DNA of 9,764 nucleotides from Methylomonas sp. (GCA_028688235.1 JAQTYP010000096.1:1-9764); one strand, 5' to 3'. Shown: positions 1-7,466, counted from the stretch's first letter. The notes: generated by a model not told the origin, from the sequence alone. Numbers and translations: made by a program.

Positions 1-2
1 GA

Positions 3-260
3 CAAGAAATCATTCAATCGATTAAAGAAGGAAAATTGCAATACCGGATCAACTACGCGCATGGTAACCCCTATTACAAGCTGCTAAGAACCGAGGTTCA
101 GGCATTGGTCCAAGAGACATATGGCGATGATTATGTGAAAAAGCAGGCGCTTGAACATGAACTGCTGACCGTAAACAAAGAAATCAGCAGCCTGAAGAGG
201 AAGCTTTCGAGTCTCGAAAAACAAAAAGCAGCCCTGTCCCAAAAACTGGGTATTGTTTAA
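3..260 (+). CDS. 3' end of an unrecognised gene with a coiled-coil C-terminus (partial)
   Basis: The reading frame is open from the left edge (first full codon at 3) to TAA at 258-260, so this is the C-terminal 85 residues of a longer protein. A TTG at 36 could serve as a start, but the frame continues upstream with ordinary codons and no ribosome binding site, so truncation by the window edge is more likely. The first half is mixed and charged and contains an aromatic stretch (INYAHGNPYYKLL). The last 40 or so residues are rich in Leu, Lys and Glu with heptad spacing (EISSLKRKLSSLEKQKAAL), which suggests a short coiled coil or oligomerisation tail. No family is recognised and no function is proposed. 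The next gene starts 34 bp downstream on the same strand, so the two may be cotranscribed. Confidence 0.6.
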   Translation, partial: QEIIQSIKEGKLQYRINYAHGNPYYKLLRTEVQALVQETYGDDYVKKQALEHELLTVNKEISSLKRKLSSLEKQKAALSQKLGIV

Positions 261-294
261 ATAGCCGTTTTATCCGTGGGGAGGATGTCAGCTG

Positions 295-534
295 ATGCAA
301 GTGAGCGATTGGTTTGCTTTGTTGTTTGGTGTGCTATTGGTCGGCAGCGGGTATTTTTCCATCAAGAGAAAACGCTCCTCACACACCCAGTATGGCCGGT
401 TTGAGGGACAAGGAGCCATAAACCTGGGTCTTTTCTGGCTCGTTTTAGGCCTGATTTTCATTGCCGGTACATTATTTGACATTCCGATTTTCAAATCATT
501 GATCGGGTTTATCCTGGAACGCAGGCGTTATTGA
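295..534 (+). CDS. Small membrane protein of unknown function, two TM segments
   Basis: This is a 79-residue protein with ATG at 295 preceded by a strong Shine-Dalgarno sequence (GGGGAGGA, 278-285), which fixes the start. Hydrophobic segments lie at about residues 5-22 and 43-61, separated by a basic loop (KRKR at 24-27) and a polar Gly/Gln stretch. A further hydrophobic patch at 62-74 runs into a basic end (ERRRY). The loop charge suggests that the middle lies in the cytoplasm. There is no signal-peptide cleavage site and no known motif. It lies 34 bp after the preceding gene and about 100 bp before another small membrane-protein gene on the same strand. The antisense frame over the same bases lacks a comparable ribosome binding site. 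I do not recognise the family. Confidence 0.72.
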   Translation: MQVSDWFALLFGVLLVGSGYFSIKRKRSSHTQYGRFEGQGAINLGLFWLVLGLIFIAGTLFDIPIFKSLIGFILERRRY

Positions 535-631
535 GAGCGTTAGGTTTCCTTCCAGCAAGACACATCGAGGCCGACTTCCCATCCTTCATCCTTCGGTGTA
601 GCATGCTGTTTCGGTGACATAGGAGTGAATC

Positions 632-1018
632 ATGGTAGAGCGCAAAGGTGAAAAGATTGGCTGGACATGGGGCTGGATTGGCGGTTTCTTGTGGGTCGCC
701 ATCGTCGGACTGGTATTTCTGGCCCAAGGAAAGATCGCCGCAGGAGGTACCGGCTTACTGATCTTCGTTTCGGCCATCTGGGCGGCGCGCCGCTTCGCCC
801 CTTGGCGCCATCAGACAACTCCCTACTGGCGGCTTTACCTGAGGCTGTACCTGCTGTTTTTGCTGACGATACTCTGGGCGATCTGGGGATTCGGGGCGTT
901 CGACGGATTAGGCGGGGAGCCAGTTAACGCTTGGATGCTGCTGTGGTTGCTACCGATTTTGACACCTATTTTAACCAACGGCCGCAAGACCTGGGCCGAA
1001 GGCGAGACGGACCGATAA
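632..1018 (+). CDS. Tryptophan-rich integral membrane protein of unknown function, about four TM segments
   Basis: This is a 128-residue protein with ATG at 632 and a good ribosome binding site (AGGAGTGA, 621-628). Hydrophobic segments fall at about 11-31, 36-52, 68-88 and 99-115. Arg/His-rich connectors (AARRFAPWRHQ around 51-61 and YWRLYLRLY around 65-73) suggest a cytoplasmic loop. The N-terminus is charged (VERKGEK) and the C-terminus is polar (GRKTWAEGETDR). Twelve tryptophans in 128 residues is unusually high. No catalytic motif is visible and I do not recognise the family. The stop overlaps a possible downstream start as TAATG. Frames in other registers over the same bases (for example 667-927) lack a ribosome binding site and read as shadows. 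Confidence 0.75.
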   Translation: MVERKGEKIGWTWGWIGGFLWVAIVGLVFLAQGKIAAGGTGLLIFVSAIWAARRFAPWRHQTTPYWRLYLRLYLLFLLTILWAIWGFGAFDGLGGEPVNAWMLLWLLPILTPILTNGRKTWAEGETDR

Positions 1019-1167
1019 TGCAACGGTTCATCCTCGCCCTGTCGGCCTGCCTGCACACGCCTCTGGTCAACACCGAAACCCAGCTAACCATGTCCGACGC
1101 GATCCTCAGCACGAACGGCTTGGCGAGCGACGGTTATTTCGGGAAGTTAATTAGGGCCAAATCCTAA
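1018..1167 (+). CDS. Possible small lipoprotein-like ORF, 49 residues, coupled to the preceding gene
   Basis: The ATG at 1018-1020 overlaps the stop of the preceding gene (TAATG), a common arrangement for translational coupling. The product would be 49 residues. It opens with a very short basic and hydrophobic stretch and a lipobox-like motif with Cys at position 11 (MQRFILALSAC), followed by a polar tail. If real, it could be a small lipoprotein, although ten residues before the Cys is short for a type II signal peptide. The frame stays open upstream to an ATG at 931, but that start lies inside the preceding gene. Its stop overlaps the stop of the convergent long gene by 3 bp. A chance ORF is a serious alternative. 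Confidence 0.3.
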   Translation: MQRFILALSACLHTPLVNTETQLTMSDAILSTNGLASDGYFGKLIRAKS

Positions 1168-4100
1168 AGTGCAGGCAGTCTTGGCGGCCAGGCATAGGAA
1201 AAGTCTTCGCGTTCCAAAGTCAAATTCGGACTATAGGCCGGGTCAGCTAGGAGTCTTTCTTTCCAGCGCGCCTGAATGTAAGTCACCTCGTTAACAAATC
1301 GGGCCTGTTTTTCAGGAGTATCTTCGATTCCTCTCGATGCCGATTCGTGGTGTTTCATTTCGGCGTAAGGCGTCCAGATGTTTCGATAACCGGCATCGAC
1401 TACGCGTAAGCAAAAATCGACATCGTTAAATGCCACGGCCAGTTGCTCGTCCAGCCCGCCAAGCGCATCGAAAATCGCGTGTTTCACCAACAGGCAGGCA
1501 CCGGTAACGGCGCTAAAGGATTGATGCAAGGATGCCCGTCCAAAATAGCCGCTGTTCCCGCGTTCGGTCCGATAATGGGCATGATTCGCGACCCCGCCCA
1601 CGCCCAGAATGATGCCACCGTGTTGCAAACTATCGTCGGGATACCAAAGACGAGCCCCTACGCAGCCTATGCCAGGGCGCGCGGCGAAAGAAACCATTTC
1701 TTCCAGCCAATCCGGCGTCAATATTTCGATGTCGTTGTTCATCAAACAGAGAAATTCGCCCCTGGCCAATTGCGCGCCCTTGTTGTTCAGGCAGGAATAA
1801 TTAAAAGCAGAGTCGTCGCGCAGGATTTTAAAGCGGTTCTTGGGCAGACGCTCGAAGAGCCGCTGTGTTTCATCTTCGACACTGCCGTTATCCAAGATGA
1901 TGACTTCGTAGTTCGGGTAAGTCGTGCGCTGTATCAGCGAATCCAGACACATGCCCAAAAGGTCGGCACGATCTCGGGTGGGGATGATGATGCTGACCAA
2001 TGGCCGTGGCGAAGGGCAAGAAAAGCGAACCCGATTGAATATCGGTATTTCGGGGGCCGGCATGACCTCTGCGGCTATGCCAAGGCGCTGTAAATGATCG
2101 GCTACCGATTTTCGGCCGGCATCGAAAGCATAGTCTTTTTCGTCCGCGCCCAAGGCGGTGCTGCCGGCGATTGCGCGCCAATGGTACAAAATACGGGGAA
2201 TATGAACGATCTGTTCCGGTTTTAGTTGTTCTATCACGCGCAGGGCCAAATCGTAATCCTGCCCGCCTTCGAATCCTACCCGAAATCCGTTTAATTCGCG
2301 TATGACATTCGTGCGATAAACGCCAAGATGGGAAACCATGTTCTGGGCCAATAGCAACTCATAATTCAGCTCGGATTTGAAATAAGGGTCGTAGCGCCTA
2401 TTCGATTCGTCGATTTTATCCTCGTCCGAAAAAATCAATGCCGCGTCCGGATGTCGATTGATCGCATCGGCCACCCAATACAGCGCATGCTCCGGCAACA
2501 AATCGTCGTGATCGAATAAGGCGACGAACTCGCCCTGGGCGAGTTCTAACGCAGAGTTACTGGCGCGCGAGATATGGCCGTTGCTTTCCCGGTAAACCAC
2601 CTTGATTCGGCGGTCTTCTCGGCAATGACGTTCCAGTGTTTCACGAACCGCCGGATCGGTCGAAGCATCGTCGGCGATACAAAGCTCCCAGTTGGGATAA
2701 AGCTGCCCGCGAACGGATAGAAGTGCGGCGTCCAGAACCGGAATGGGTGGGTTGTAGACCGGCATCAACACCGAAATGACCGGGGTGATATCGAACTGGG
2801 CTATGTTCGTTTTAATCTTCGCTCGATCCTTGTCGTTCAAGGTATCGTAACGGCGGATCCACTCGGCATAATCTTTGCCGTCGAGGTCGGGCAAATTCCT
2901 GTTCGGCTCGATAATCGAACCGGAATGCTCTTGCCGTTTAGCGTCGACGAATAGAATGCGTTGTTTTACGCCCTCCCATCCTTCCCGTAAAAATGTCAGG
3001 TAGGCTTTAGTCAGGCTTTGGGGTATTCCTCCGCCGACTCGAAAAATGCCGGGCAGCAAATCAATGACGTGATTCAGACTTTTGACTTTCGAGGCCAGCT
3101 TGCGCGCGGGGGCCGTAATACGCCAGCTCGAACTGGCATGGATCTCCGTGATGAAGCGGTTTTGTTCCGTCAGTGCGCGGTTGAGCTCATCGATCTGCCC
3201 GCTTTTTTCGGACAGCGCGCGCTTCAGGTCTTCGACGACCTGATTGCTTTCGGACAGGGCGCGGTTCAGGCTTTCGGCGACCTGACTGCTTTCGGATAAG
3301 GCGCGAGTCAGGTTGTCTACATGCTCGGCTCTTTCGGCCAGGGCATGATCGAGGTAGGTTATATGTGCGTTTTGTTCCGACAAGGCGCGAGTCAGGTTGT
3401 CTACGTGATCGGTTCTTTCGGCCAGGGCATGGTCCAGGTAGTCGATATGCTGGTTCTTTTCCGACAAGTCGCGCTGGAGCGTGCTCGCCAGGTTATCGCG
3501 TTCCATCAGTTTCTGTTCGTAATCGGCGGCATACCGGGCAATGCCTTCGAACTCCTTGCCCGTCCAGCGCAAGCGCCATTTATCGAATAATTGTTCGCGG
3601 CCTTGGCGTTGTATCTCGAGGTCTGCGTCCAGTCCTACGCCGGAATCGCCTTGGGCATGATAAGTCGCGCTGACTCGATCCAGATGCAGAAAAGACGTGT
3701 GATGTGCAAGCTGCAACCAGAAATCCCAATCCTCGTAAACAGCCATGTTTTCATCGAAATGCGCGGCGTTGTTTTCCAGCAGGCGCCGGGAAAACAGCAT
3801 CGCATGGATGGGTATGAAATTTATGAGAAACAGCCTGCTTCGGATATAGGGATAGTTGAATAAACCCAATAAGCGCCCAGTGCCGTCTATGGCGCGAACT
3901 CCCGCGTAAATTGCCATCGCGTGCGGTTGTTCGCGGACAGCCTGAACCAGCCCGGAAATATGGTCGGCATCGAAGGTATCGTCGTCGTCGAGAAAGATCA
4001 GGTAATCCCCTGTGGCGCTTTCCAAACCCAAATTGGCCGCCCGGCTACGTTCGAGCGCTTCCCCCGTGCCCACGATGCGCAACGGGAAGCGTCCGCACCA

Positions 4101-4988
4101 TGGCGCAAGCCCGGAATGGGCATTGCCTTTTGCGTTAACGACGACGGCCTCGATATTCGGATAGGTTTGCAGGGCGATGGAATCCAGAGCTCTCTTCAAC
4201 GTGGGTCTGTCCGTGCTGCGGATGATCACCGATACCAGTGGAACATCCCCGGAGTCTGCAACCAGGCCTAAGGCCTTTTGGCGTTCATGTTCGGACTGGT
4301 AAAGCCTTAACGGATCGTTAGCCAGTTCTTCGGCGGATAGCAATAGAAAGGCTTCCGCCGCCGTGATCTCGGCGGGCAAGGTATAGGTCCTGTAGCGGTT
4401 GAGTGCCGCTATGTCCAAATCGTAGCGCTGTTTTTCGTTTTGAGACACGAAACAGCGCATCGCGGCCATCTTGCGTTCGGCAAGATCGCTGATGTCCAGT
4501 AACAAATTGGGGGAAAGCGGAATGCCCACTTCATAAAGTGCCAGACGCACATTGTTTTTTAGGCGTCTTACGGCTTCCACCGCAGCCATGCCAATCGCGC
4601 GGTGATCGGGGTGCATCTCGAACACGGACGGCGCATAGATCAGGTCGGCATCTTCGATAGCGGCGAGAATAGTCAGAACCAGTTTTTCGCCATAAACGAC
4701 TTCCCGGTCGTGAAAATCCCAGAAAATCGGTGCCCTATAGCCCAATGATTGGGCGGCTTCTAGGCTTTCCTGCTGCCGCAGCCGCGTATATCGATCGCGT
4801 TCATCGCCTTCGAGGCCATAAGCGCCATCCGAAACGATGACGACTCGCAAGGAATGGCCCCGTTCGAGATGGCGCATGATCGCACCGCCGCAACCGAAAA
4901 CCTCGTCGTCGGGATGCGGGGCGAGAATCAAGACGGCGTTGGCCTCTAGGTATTGACTGGCTTGAAACGGGATGAGCTTGTTTTCCAT
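1164..4988 (-). CDS. Multidomain glycan enzyme: PIG-L/LmbE-type domain, GT2, coiled-coil repeats, GT2, GT2
   Basis: This is a 1274-residue cytoplasmic-type protein with no signal peptide. Residues about 15-200 resemble PIG-L/LmbE zinc-dependent N-deacetylases, with metal-site motifs APHPDDE (23-29) and HPDH (126-129). Residues about 250-470 are a GT-A fold family 2 glycosyltransferase-like domain with a DDDD cluster at 334-337 and the acceptor-type motif YEDWDFWLQL (418-427). Its first conserved Asp is not evident (VVVNAKGN, 282-289). Residues about 484-618 are coiled coil, including eight 14-residue repeats, followed by SSWRITAPARK. A second GT2 domain (about 735-975) has ADDASTD (772-778), DHDD (826-829) and GGQDYDLALR. 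A third (about 996-1230) has LDNGS (1032-1036), NND (1084-1086) and DVDFCLRV. No clear Shine-Dalgarno precedes ATG 4988, but the N-terminus fits PIG-L proteins. It lies 87 bp after wzt, so a role in making or modifying the exported glycan is inferred. Donor and acceptor sugars cannot be read from sequence. Confidence 0.93.
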   Translation of the reverse strand: MENKLIPFQASQYLEANAVLILAPHPDDEVFGCGGAIMRHLERGHSLRVVIVSDGAYGLEGDERDRYTRLRQQESLEAAQSLGYRAPIFWDFHDREVVYGEKLVLTILAAIEDADLIYAPSVFEMHPDHRAIGMAAVEAVRRLKNNVRLALYEVGIPLSPNLLLDISDLAERKMAAMRCFVSQNEKQRYDLDIAALNRYRTYTLPAEITAAEAFLLLSAEELANDPLRLYQSEHERQKALGLVADSGDVPLVSVIIRSTDRPTLKRALDSIALQTYPNIEAVVVNAKGNAHSGLAPWCGRFPLRIVGTGEALERSRAANLGLESATGDYLIFLDDDDTFDADHISGLVQAVREQPHAMAIYAGVRAIDGTGRLLGLFNYPYIRSRLFLINFIPIHAMLFSRRLLENNAAHFDENMAVYEDWDFWLQLAHHTSFLHLDRVSATYHAQGDSGVGLDADLEIQRQGREQLFDKWRLRWTGKEFEGIARYAADYEQKLMERDNLASTLQRDLSEKNQHIDYLDHALAERTDHVDNLTRALSEQNAHITYLDHALAERAEHVDNLTRALSESSQVAESLNRALSESNQVVEDLKRALSEKSGQIDELNRALTEQNRFITEIHASSSWRITAPARKLASKVKSLNHVIDLLPGIFRVGGGIPQSLTKAYLTFLREGWEGVKQRILFVDAKRQEHSGSIIEPNRNLPDLDGKDYAEWIRRYDTLNDKDRAKIKTNIAQFDITPVISVLMPVYNPPIPVLDAALLSVRGQLYPNWELCIADDASTDPAVRETLERHCREDRRIKVVYRESNGHISRASNSALELAQGEFVALFDHDDLLPEHALYWVADAINRHPDAALIFSDEDKIDESNRRYDPYFKSELNYELLLAQNMVSHLGVYRTNVIRELNGFRVGFEGGQDYDLALRVIEQLKPEQIVHIPRILYHWRAIAGSTALGADEKDYAFDAGRKSVADHLQRLGIAAEVMPAPEIPIFNRVRFSCPSPRPLVSIIIPTRDRADLLGMCLDSLIQRTTYPNYEVIILDNGSVEDETQRLFERLPKNRFKILRDDSAFNYSCLNNKGAQLARGEFLCLMNNDIEILTPDWLEEMVSFAARPGIGCVGARLWYPDDSLQHGGIILGVGGVANHAHYRTERGNSGYFGRASLHQSFSAVTGACLLVKHAIFDALGGLDEQLAVAFNDVDFCLRVVDAGYRNIWTPYAEMKHHESASRGIEDTPEKQARFVNEVTYIQARWKERLLADPAYSPNLTLEREDFSYAWPPRLPAL
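3135..3470 (-). repeat. Eight in-frame 42-bp repeats encoding a 14-residue coiled-coil unit
   Basis: Residues 507-618 of the long glycosyltransferase consist of eight consecutive 14-residue units, mostly beginning A-L-x-E (for example ALAERTDHVDNLTR and ALSEKSGQIDELNR). Hydrophobic residues recur at unit positions 2, 9 and 12, and position 5 is polar, which gives a two-heptad coiled-coil register. Units 1-2 and 3-4 form a higher-order 28-residue duplication (3387-3470 and 3303-3386), with a 20-base identical core near 3303 and 3387. The second half (units 5-8) has a different consensus (ALSESxQV). This indicates expansion by tandem duplication within the gene. Confidence 0.9.
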
Positions 4989-5025
4989 CGGAAAATGATA
5001 AGGTTTGATGCTGAAATCGATAAGG

Positions 5026-5065
5026 GTAGGAGCGACGCCCTCGTCGCGACAAGGGCGTCGCCTAA
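5026..5065. repeat. REP-like palindrome between wzt and the glycosyltransferase gene
   Basis: A perfect 10-bp inverted repeat (GCGACGCCCT at 5032-5041 and AGGGCGTCGC at 5052-5061) surrounds a loop that holds an 8-bp palindrome (GTCGCGAC, 5043-5050), so the stem can extend almost to the tip. The left base carries GTAGG (5026-5030), the head seen at other palindromes in this window. The right base is eroded to CCTAA. This resembles repetitive extragenic palindromes. Transcribed inside the operon it could protect or attenuate mRNA, but no T-run follows, so it is not a canonical terminator. Confidence 0.75.
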
Positions 5066-5075
5066 GCCGGCAAAA

Positions 5076-6332
5076 TCAAAACGAGGCACGAAATTCGGAA
5101 GGCTCTTCGTCATCGCCTGTCTGGCAAATTCCGTCGTTGGCCCAATAATGCGGGAAGCGGACCAGGCCTTGAATCAGATCCGACTGCAAAACTTCCAGGG
5201 TGCAGGCATTTTGCGCATGGTCGTGGATGAACAAGGCCTTGTCGCACAAAAGCCATGCCGCAATCGAATAAACGCCCTTCAGCAAGCCGATATCCTCGAA
5301 TAACACAGTGGCACTGCCCCGGCCATCCTTGCCGCATTGGATGACGAAGTCGTCTATGGCCGAGCTGACGCTGGTAATGCAGCGATCGTCCTGAGTGAAG
5401 ATGGCGACGGCTATCGTCAGGGGGCGTTCCTCGGCGTGGACAAAATCGACGGTCACGGCCACGGTACTTTGGCCGCTGTAAGCCGCTTTGCCGGTTTCGC
5501 CGTCCACGCGCAGTTCCACGCCGGTAATACGGGATTGGGAGGCCGGGGCCGCGGGCTGGCTTTCGATTGGAGCGGGAGTGGCTTGGGTTTTCTCTTCCGC
5601 ATCCAGAAAGGCCGTATAGGCGGCATTGACCCGGCCGGGGTCTCCAAGCGCGCGTATCTCGCCTTTATTCAGCCACAATACCCGGTCGCACAAGGCTTCC
5701 ACTTGATACAGGGAATGGGAGCAAAACAGGATGGTCTTGCCTTCGTCCTTCAAACGCATGATGCGGTCGAACGATTTTCGCGCAAACGCGCCGTCGCCCA
5801 CCGACAAAGCCTCATCGATCACCAAAATATCGGGGTCTACCGTGGTGGCAACCGCAAAGGCCAGCCGCACATACATGCCGCTGGAATAGGTTTTGACCGG
5901 TTGATCGATAAAATCGCGGATGCCGGAAAAGTCGACGATCTCATCGTAACGCGCCTCGACTTCCGTGCGGGATAAGCCGAGAATGCTTGCACTCATGAAG
6001 ACGTTTTCGCGGCCGCTGAATTCGGGGTTGAATCCAGCGCCCAATTCCAGCAGGGCGGCTATGCGCCCGCGCACCTGGACGTCGCCGGATGTCGGGCTCA
6101 GCGTGCCGCACAATAGTTGCAGCAACGTGGATTTGCCGGCGCCGTTGCGGCCGACTATGCCCAAAACCTCGCCGGGCATCACGTCGAAGCTGACGCCGCT
6201 CAGCGCCCAAAATTCGCGAAAATATTGGCGTTTGCCGCGCGATAAAAATTGCTTGAGCCTATCGGCAGGTTTTTCGTACAGGTGATAACACTTGGTTAAA
6301 TCCCGGACGCAGATGGCGGCTTCAGAGGACAT
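5076..6332 (-). CDS. wzt: ABC transporter ATPase for polysaccharide/O-antigen export with C-terminal extension (Wzt type)
   Basis: This is the ATP-hydrolysing subunit of a Wzm/Wzt glycan exporter, 418 residues, acting on the cytoplasmic face of the inner membrane. Walker A is GRNGAGKST (61-69), the signature is YSSGM (149-153), Walker B is ILVIDEAL (169-176) and the switch His is at 206 (SHS). The segment LELGAGFNPEFSGREN (95-110) is typical of the polysaccharide/teichoic acid exporter subfamily. After an Ala/Pro/Gln-rich linker (about 248-268), residues about 268-418 form a separate beta-rich domain matching the position of the Wzt C-terminal domain, which in characterised systems binds the finished end of the glycan. 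The start is supported by AAGGGG about 8 bases upstream and an 11-bp overlap with wzm. The length fits extended Wzt proteins, not the short ATPase-only type. Confidence 0.95.
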   Translation of the reverse strand: MSSEAAICVRDLTKCYHLYEKPADRLKQFLSRGKRQYFREFWALSGVSFDVMPGEVLGIVGRNGAGKSTLLQLLCGTLSPTSGDVQVRGRIAALLELGAGFNPEFSGRENVFMSASILGLSRTEVEARYDEIVDFSGIRDFIDQPVKTYSSGMYVRLAFAVATTVDPDILVIDEALSVGDGAFARKSFDRIMRLKDEGKTILFCSHSLYQVEALCDRVLWLNKGEIRALGDPGRVNAAYTAFLDAEEKTQATPAPIESQPAAPASQSRITGVELRVDGETGKAAYSGQSTVAVTVDFVHAEERPLTIAVAIFTQDDRCITSVSSAIDDFVIQCGKDGRGSATVLFEDIGLLKGVYSIAAWLLCDKALFIHDHAQNACTLEVLQSDLIQGLVRFPHYWANDGICQTGDDEEPSEFRASF

Positions 6333-7182
6333 CGGCGAACCCCTTGCGCGTTTTTTCGAACCAGAACAGGCCGGCCCACGCCGTGACTAAGGTAAAACCG
6401 AAATAAATGCCCAAGGCGCCCCAGTCGGGGGTTGTGCCCCATATCAACACATCGCGGGCTTGTTCTATCGGCAAGGCCAGGGGATTCAAGAACAAATAAC
6501 CTTGTACTTCCTCGGGCAAAGCCGAGATAGGATAAAAAATAGGGCTCAGGAACATCAGAACGGTCAATATCATGCCGACGAACTGCCCCACGTCACGGAC
6601 GAATACGCCAATCGATGCCAGCAGCCACGACAAACCGAGTATCAATAACATTAGCGGCGCAATCACGATGGGTAACAACAGTGAGGTCCAGGCTGGAATA
6701 TGGCCGGTTGCGGCTAAAAAAATCAACAGCACCGCCAGATTGACGCCGGCATGGAACAGCGAAGAACCCAAGGTGACCACGGGCAGGATCTCCAGCGGAA
6801 AAATGACTTTCTTCACATAATTGACGTTGGTCAGTATTAGCGAAGGTGCGCGCGAAAGGCATTCCGAGAACAAATTGAAGACTATCAGTCCCGCGAACAA
6901 CACCAAGGCAAATTCGAAATTATCCTCGTTGCCTTGCCCCCAGCGCGACTTGAAAACCATGCTGAAAACAAAGGTATAAATACTCAGCATCAACACCGGA
7001 TTGACAAAAGACCATAACAAACCCAGAAAGGAGCCGCGATAGCGACCGACCACTTCGCGCTTGACCATTTGCAAGATCAGCGCTCGATGCCGATACAAGT
7101 TCAGAAGGATGGAAAGGGGTATAGACGCCAATTGGCTAAGAATCATCGTGCTGGGGTAAAAATAAAACGGCAATTGTGGCAT
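6322..7182 (-). CDS. wzm: ABC transporter permease for polysaccharide/O-antigen export (Wzm type)
   Basis: This is a 286-residue ABC-2 type inner-membrane protein that would form the channel for a lipid-linked glycan. An N-terminal amphipathic stretch contains the family-typical MVKREVVGRYRGSFLG followed by WSFVNPVLML. About six hydrophobic segments follow, ending in FWFEKTRKGFADVL. It precedes and overlaps wzt, the usual gene order. The start is uncertain: ATG 7182 gives a hydrophobic, aromatic N-terminus (MPQLPFYFYPST), and an internal ATG at 7146 would remove 12 residues. Neither has a convincing Shine-Dalgarno sequence. It is the first gene of the minus-strand cluster, so the promoter should lie in the repeat-bearing region above 7182, but I could not identify a clear one. 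Confidence 0.93.
   Translation of the reverse strand: MPQLPFYFYPSTMILSQLASIPLSILLNLYRHRALILQMVKREVVGRYRGSFLGLLWSFVNPVLMLSIYTFVFSMVFKSRWGQGNEDNFEFALVLFAGLIVFNLFSECLSRAPSLILTNVNYVKKVIFPLEILPVVTLGSSLFHAGVNLAVLLIFLAATGHIPAWTSLLLPIVIAPLMLLILGLSWLLASIGVFVRDVGQFVGMILTVLMFLSPIFYPISALPEEVQGYLFLNPLALPIEQARDVLIWGTTPDWGALGIYFGFTLVTAWAGLFWFEKTRKGFADVL
6340..6345 (-). promoter_or_regulatory. Shine-Dalgarno sequence for wzt inside the wzm 3' end
   Basis: On the minus strand AAGGGG lies 7 bases upstream of ATG 6332, within the last codons of wzm. It supports this wzt start and suggests coupled translation of the two transporter subunits. Confidence 0.6.
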
Positions 7183-7283
7183 TTAAGGTAAAAATTGGCA
7201 ATGGCGGCAAGCCTTCGAGGGACGCTTGCCATGCTTTCATGAACATGGCTTCTCGTTTAAAACGGGACACAGAGGGAGGCTTG

Positions 7284-7318
7284 ACCGTTCGCCCTGAGCT
7301 TGTCGAAGGGTGAACGGT
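7284..7318. repeat. Dispersed palindrome of the GTTCGCCCTGAG type
   Basis: ACCGTTCGCCCT (7284-7295) pairs with AGGGTGAACGGT (7307-7318), 12 bp with one G-T position, around the loop GAGCTTGTCGA. This is a short palindrome type I know to be dispersed in many proteobacterial genomes. Confidence 0.7.
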
Positions 7319-7360
7319 TAAGCCATTCATGGTTCGACTTTGCTCACCACGAACGGCTTA
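7319..7360. repeat. Second, diverged palindrome adjoining the first
   Basis: TAAGCCATTCATGG (7319-7332) pairs with CCACGAACGGCTTA (7347-7360), with two transition mismatches. The loop region contains a GTTCGACTTTGCTCACCAC core related to the neighbouring palindrome in reverse orientation. The two units abut, suggesting a paired REP-type insertion. Confidence 0.6.
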
Positions 7361-7422
7361 ACCTATGACTGTCTCGGCTTAAGGGATGCCGCAAGCATAA
7401 AAATACCAACGGAAGTCAGTTC

Positions 7423-7443
7423 CCCCTCTTTGAAAAAGAGGGG
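7423..7443. repeat. Hairpin CCCCTCTTT-GAA-AAAGAGGGG
   Basis: This is a perfect 9-bp stem with a 3-base loop. The sequence after it (CTAGGGGAGATTT) is typical of a dispersed bacterial repeat containing CCCCCTTTGAAAAAGGGGG. A related unit in inverted orientation follows at 7467. On the plus strand a T6 run starts about 10 bases downstream, too far for a textbook terminator. Confidence 0.65.
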
Positions 7444-7466
7444 CTAGGGGAGATTTTTTAAATAAA

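Noticed and set aside
931..1167. 78-residue version of the small ORF
   Set aside because: Its first 29 codons lie inside the membrane-protein gene. The coupled ATG at 1018 is the better start.
1443..2093. 216-residue plus-strand ORF
   Set aside because: It lies wholly antisense to the third GT2 domain, whose motifs are clear. It has no ribosome binding site or recognisable domain.
3135..3470. CRISPR-like array
   Set aside because: The 42-bp units are contiguous, diverged, in frame, and encode a coiled coil. There are no unique spacers.
3018..3590. Plus-strand ORFs over the repeat region
   Set aside because: They are kept open by the 42-bp periodicity of the coiled-coil repeats on the other strand.
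5337..5975. 212-residue plus-strand ORF
   Set aside because: Antisense to wzt, including its signature and Walker B region. The Gly/Ala-rich translation is typical of a shadow frame.
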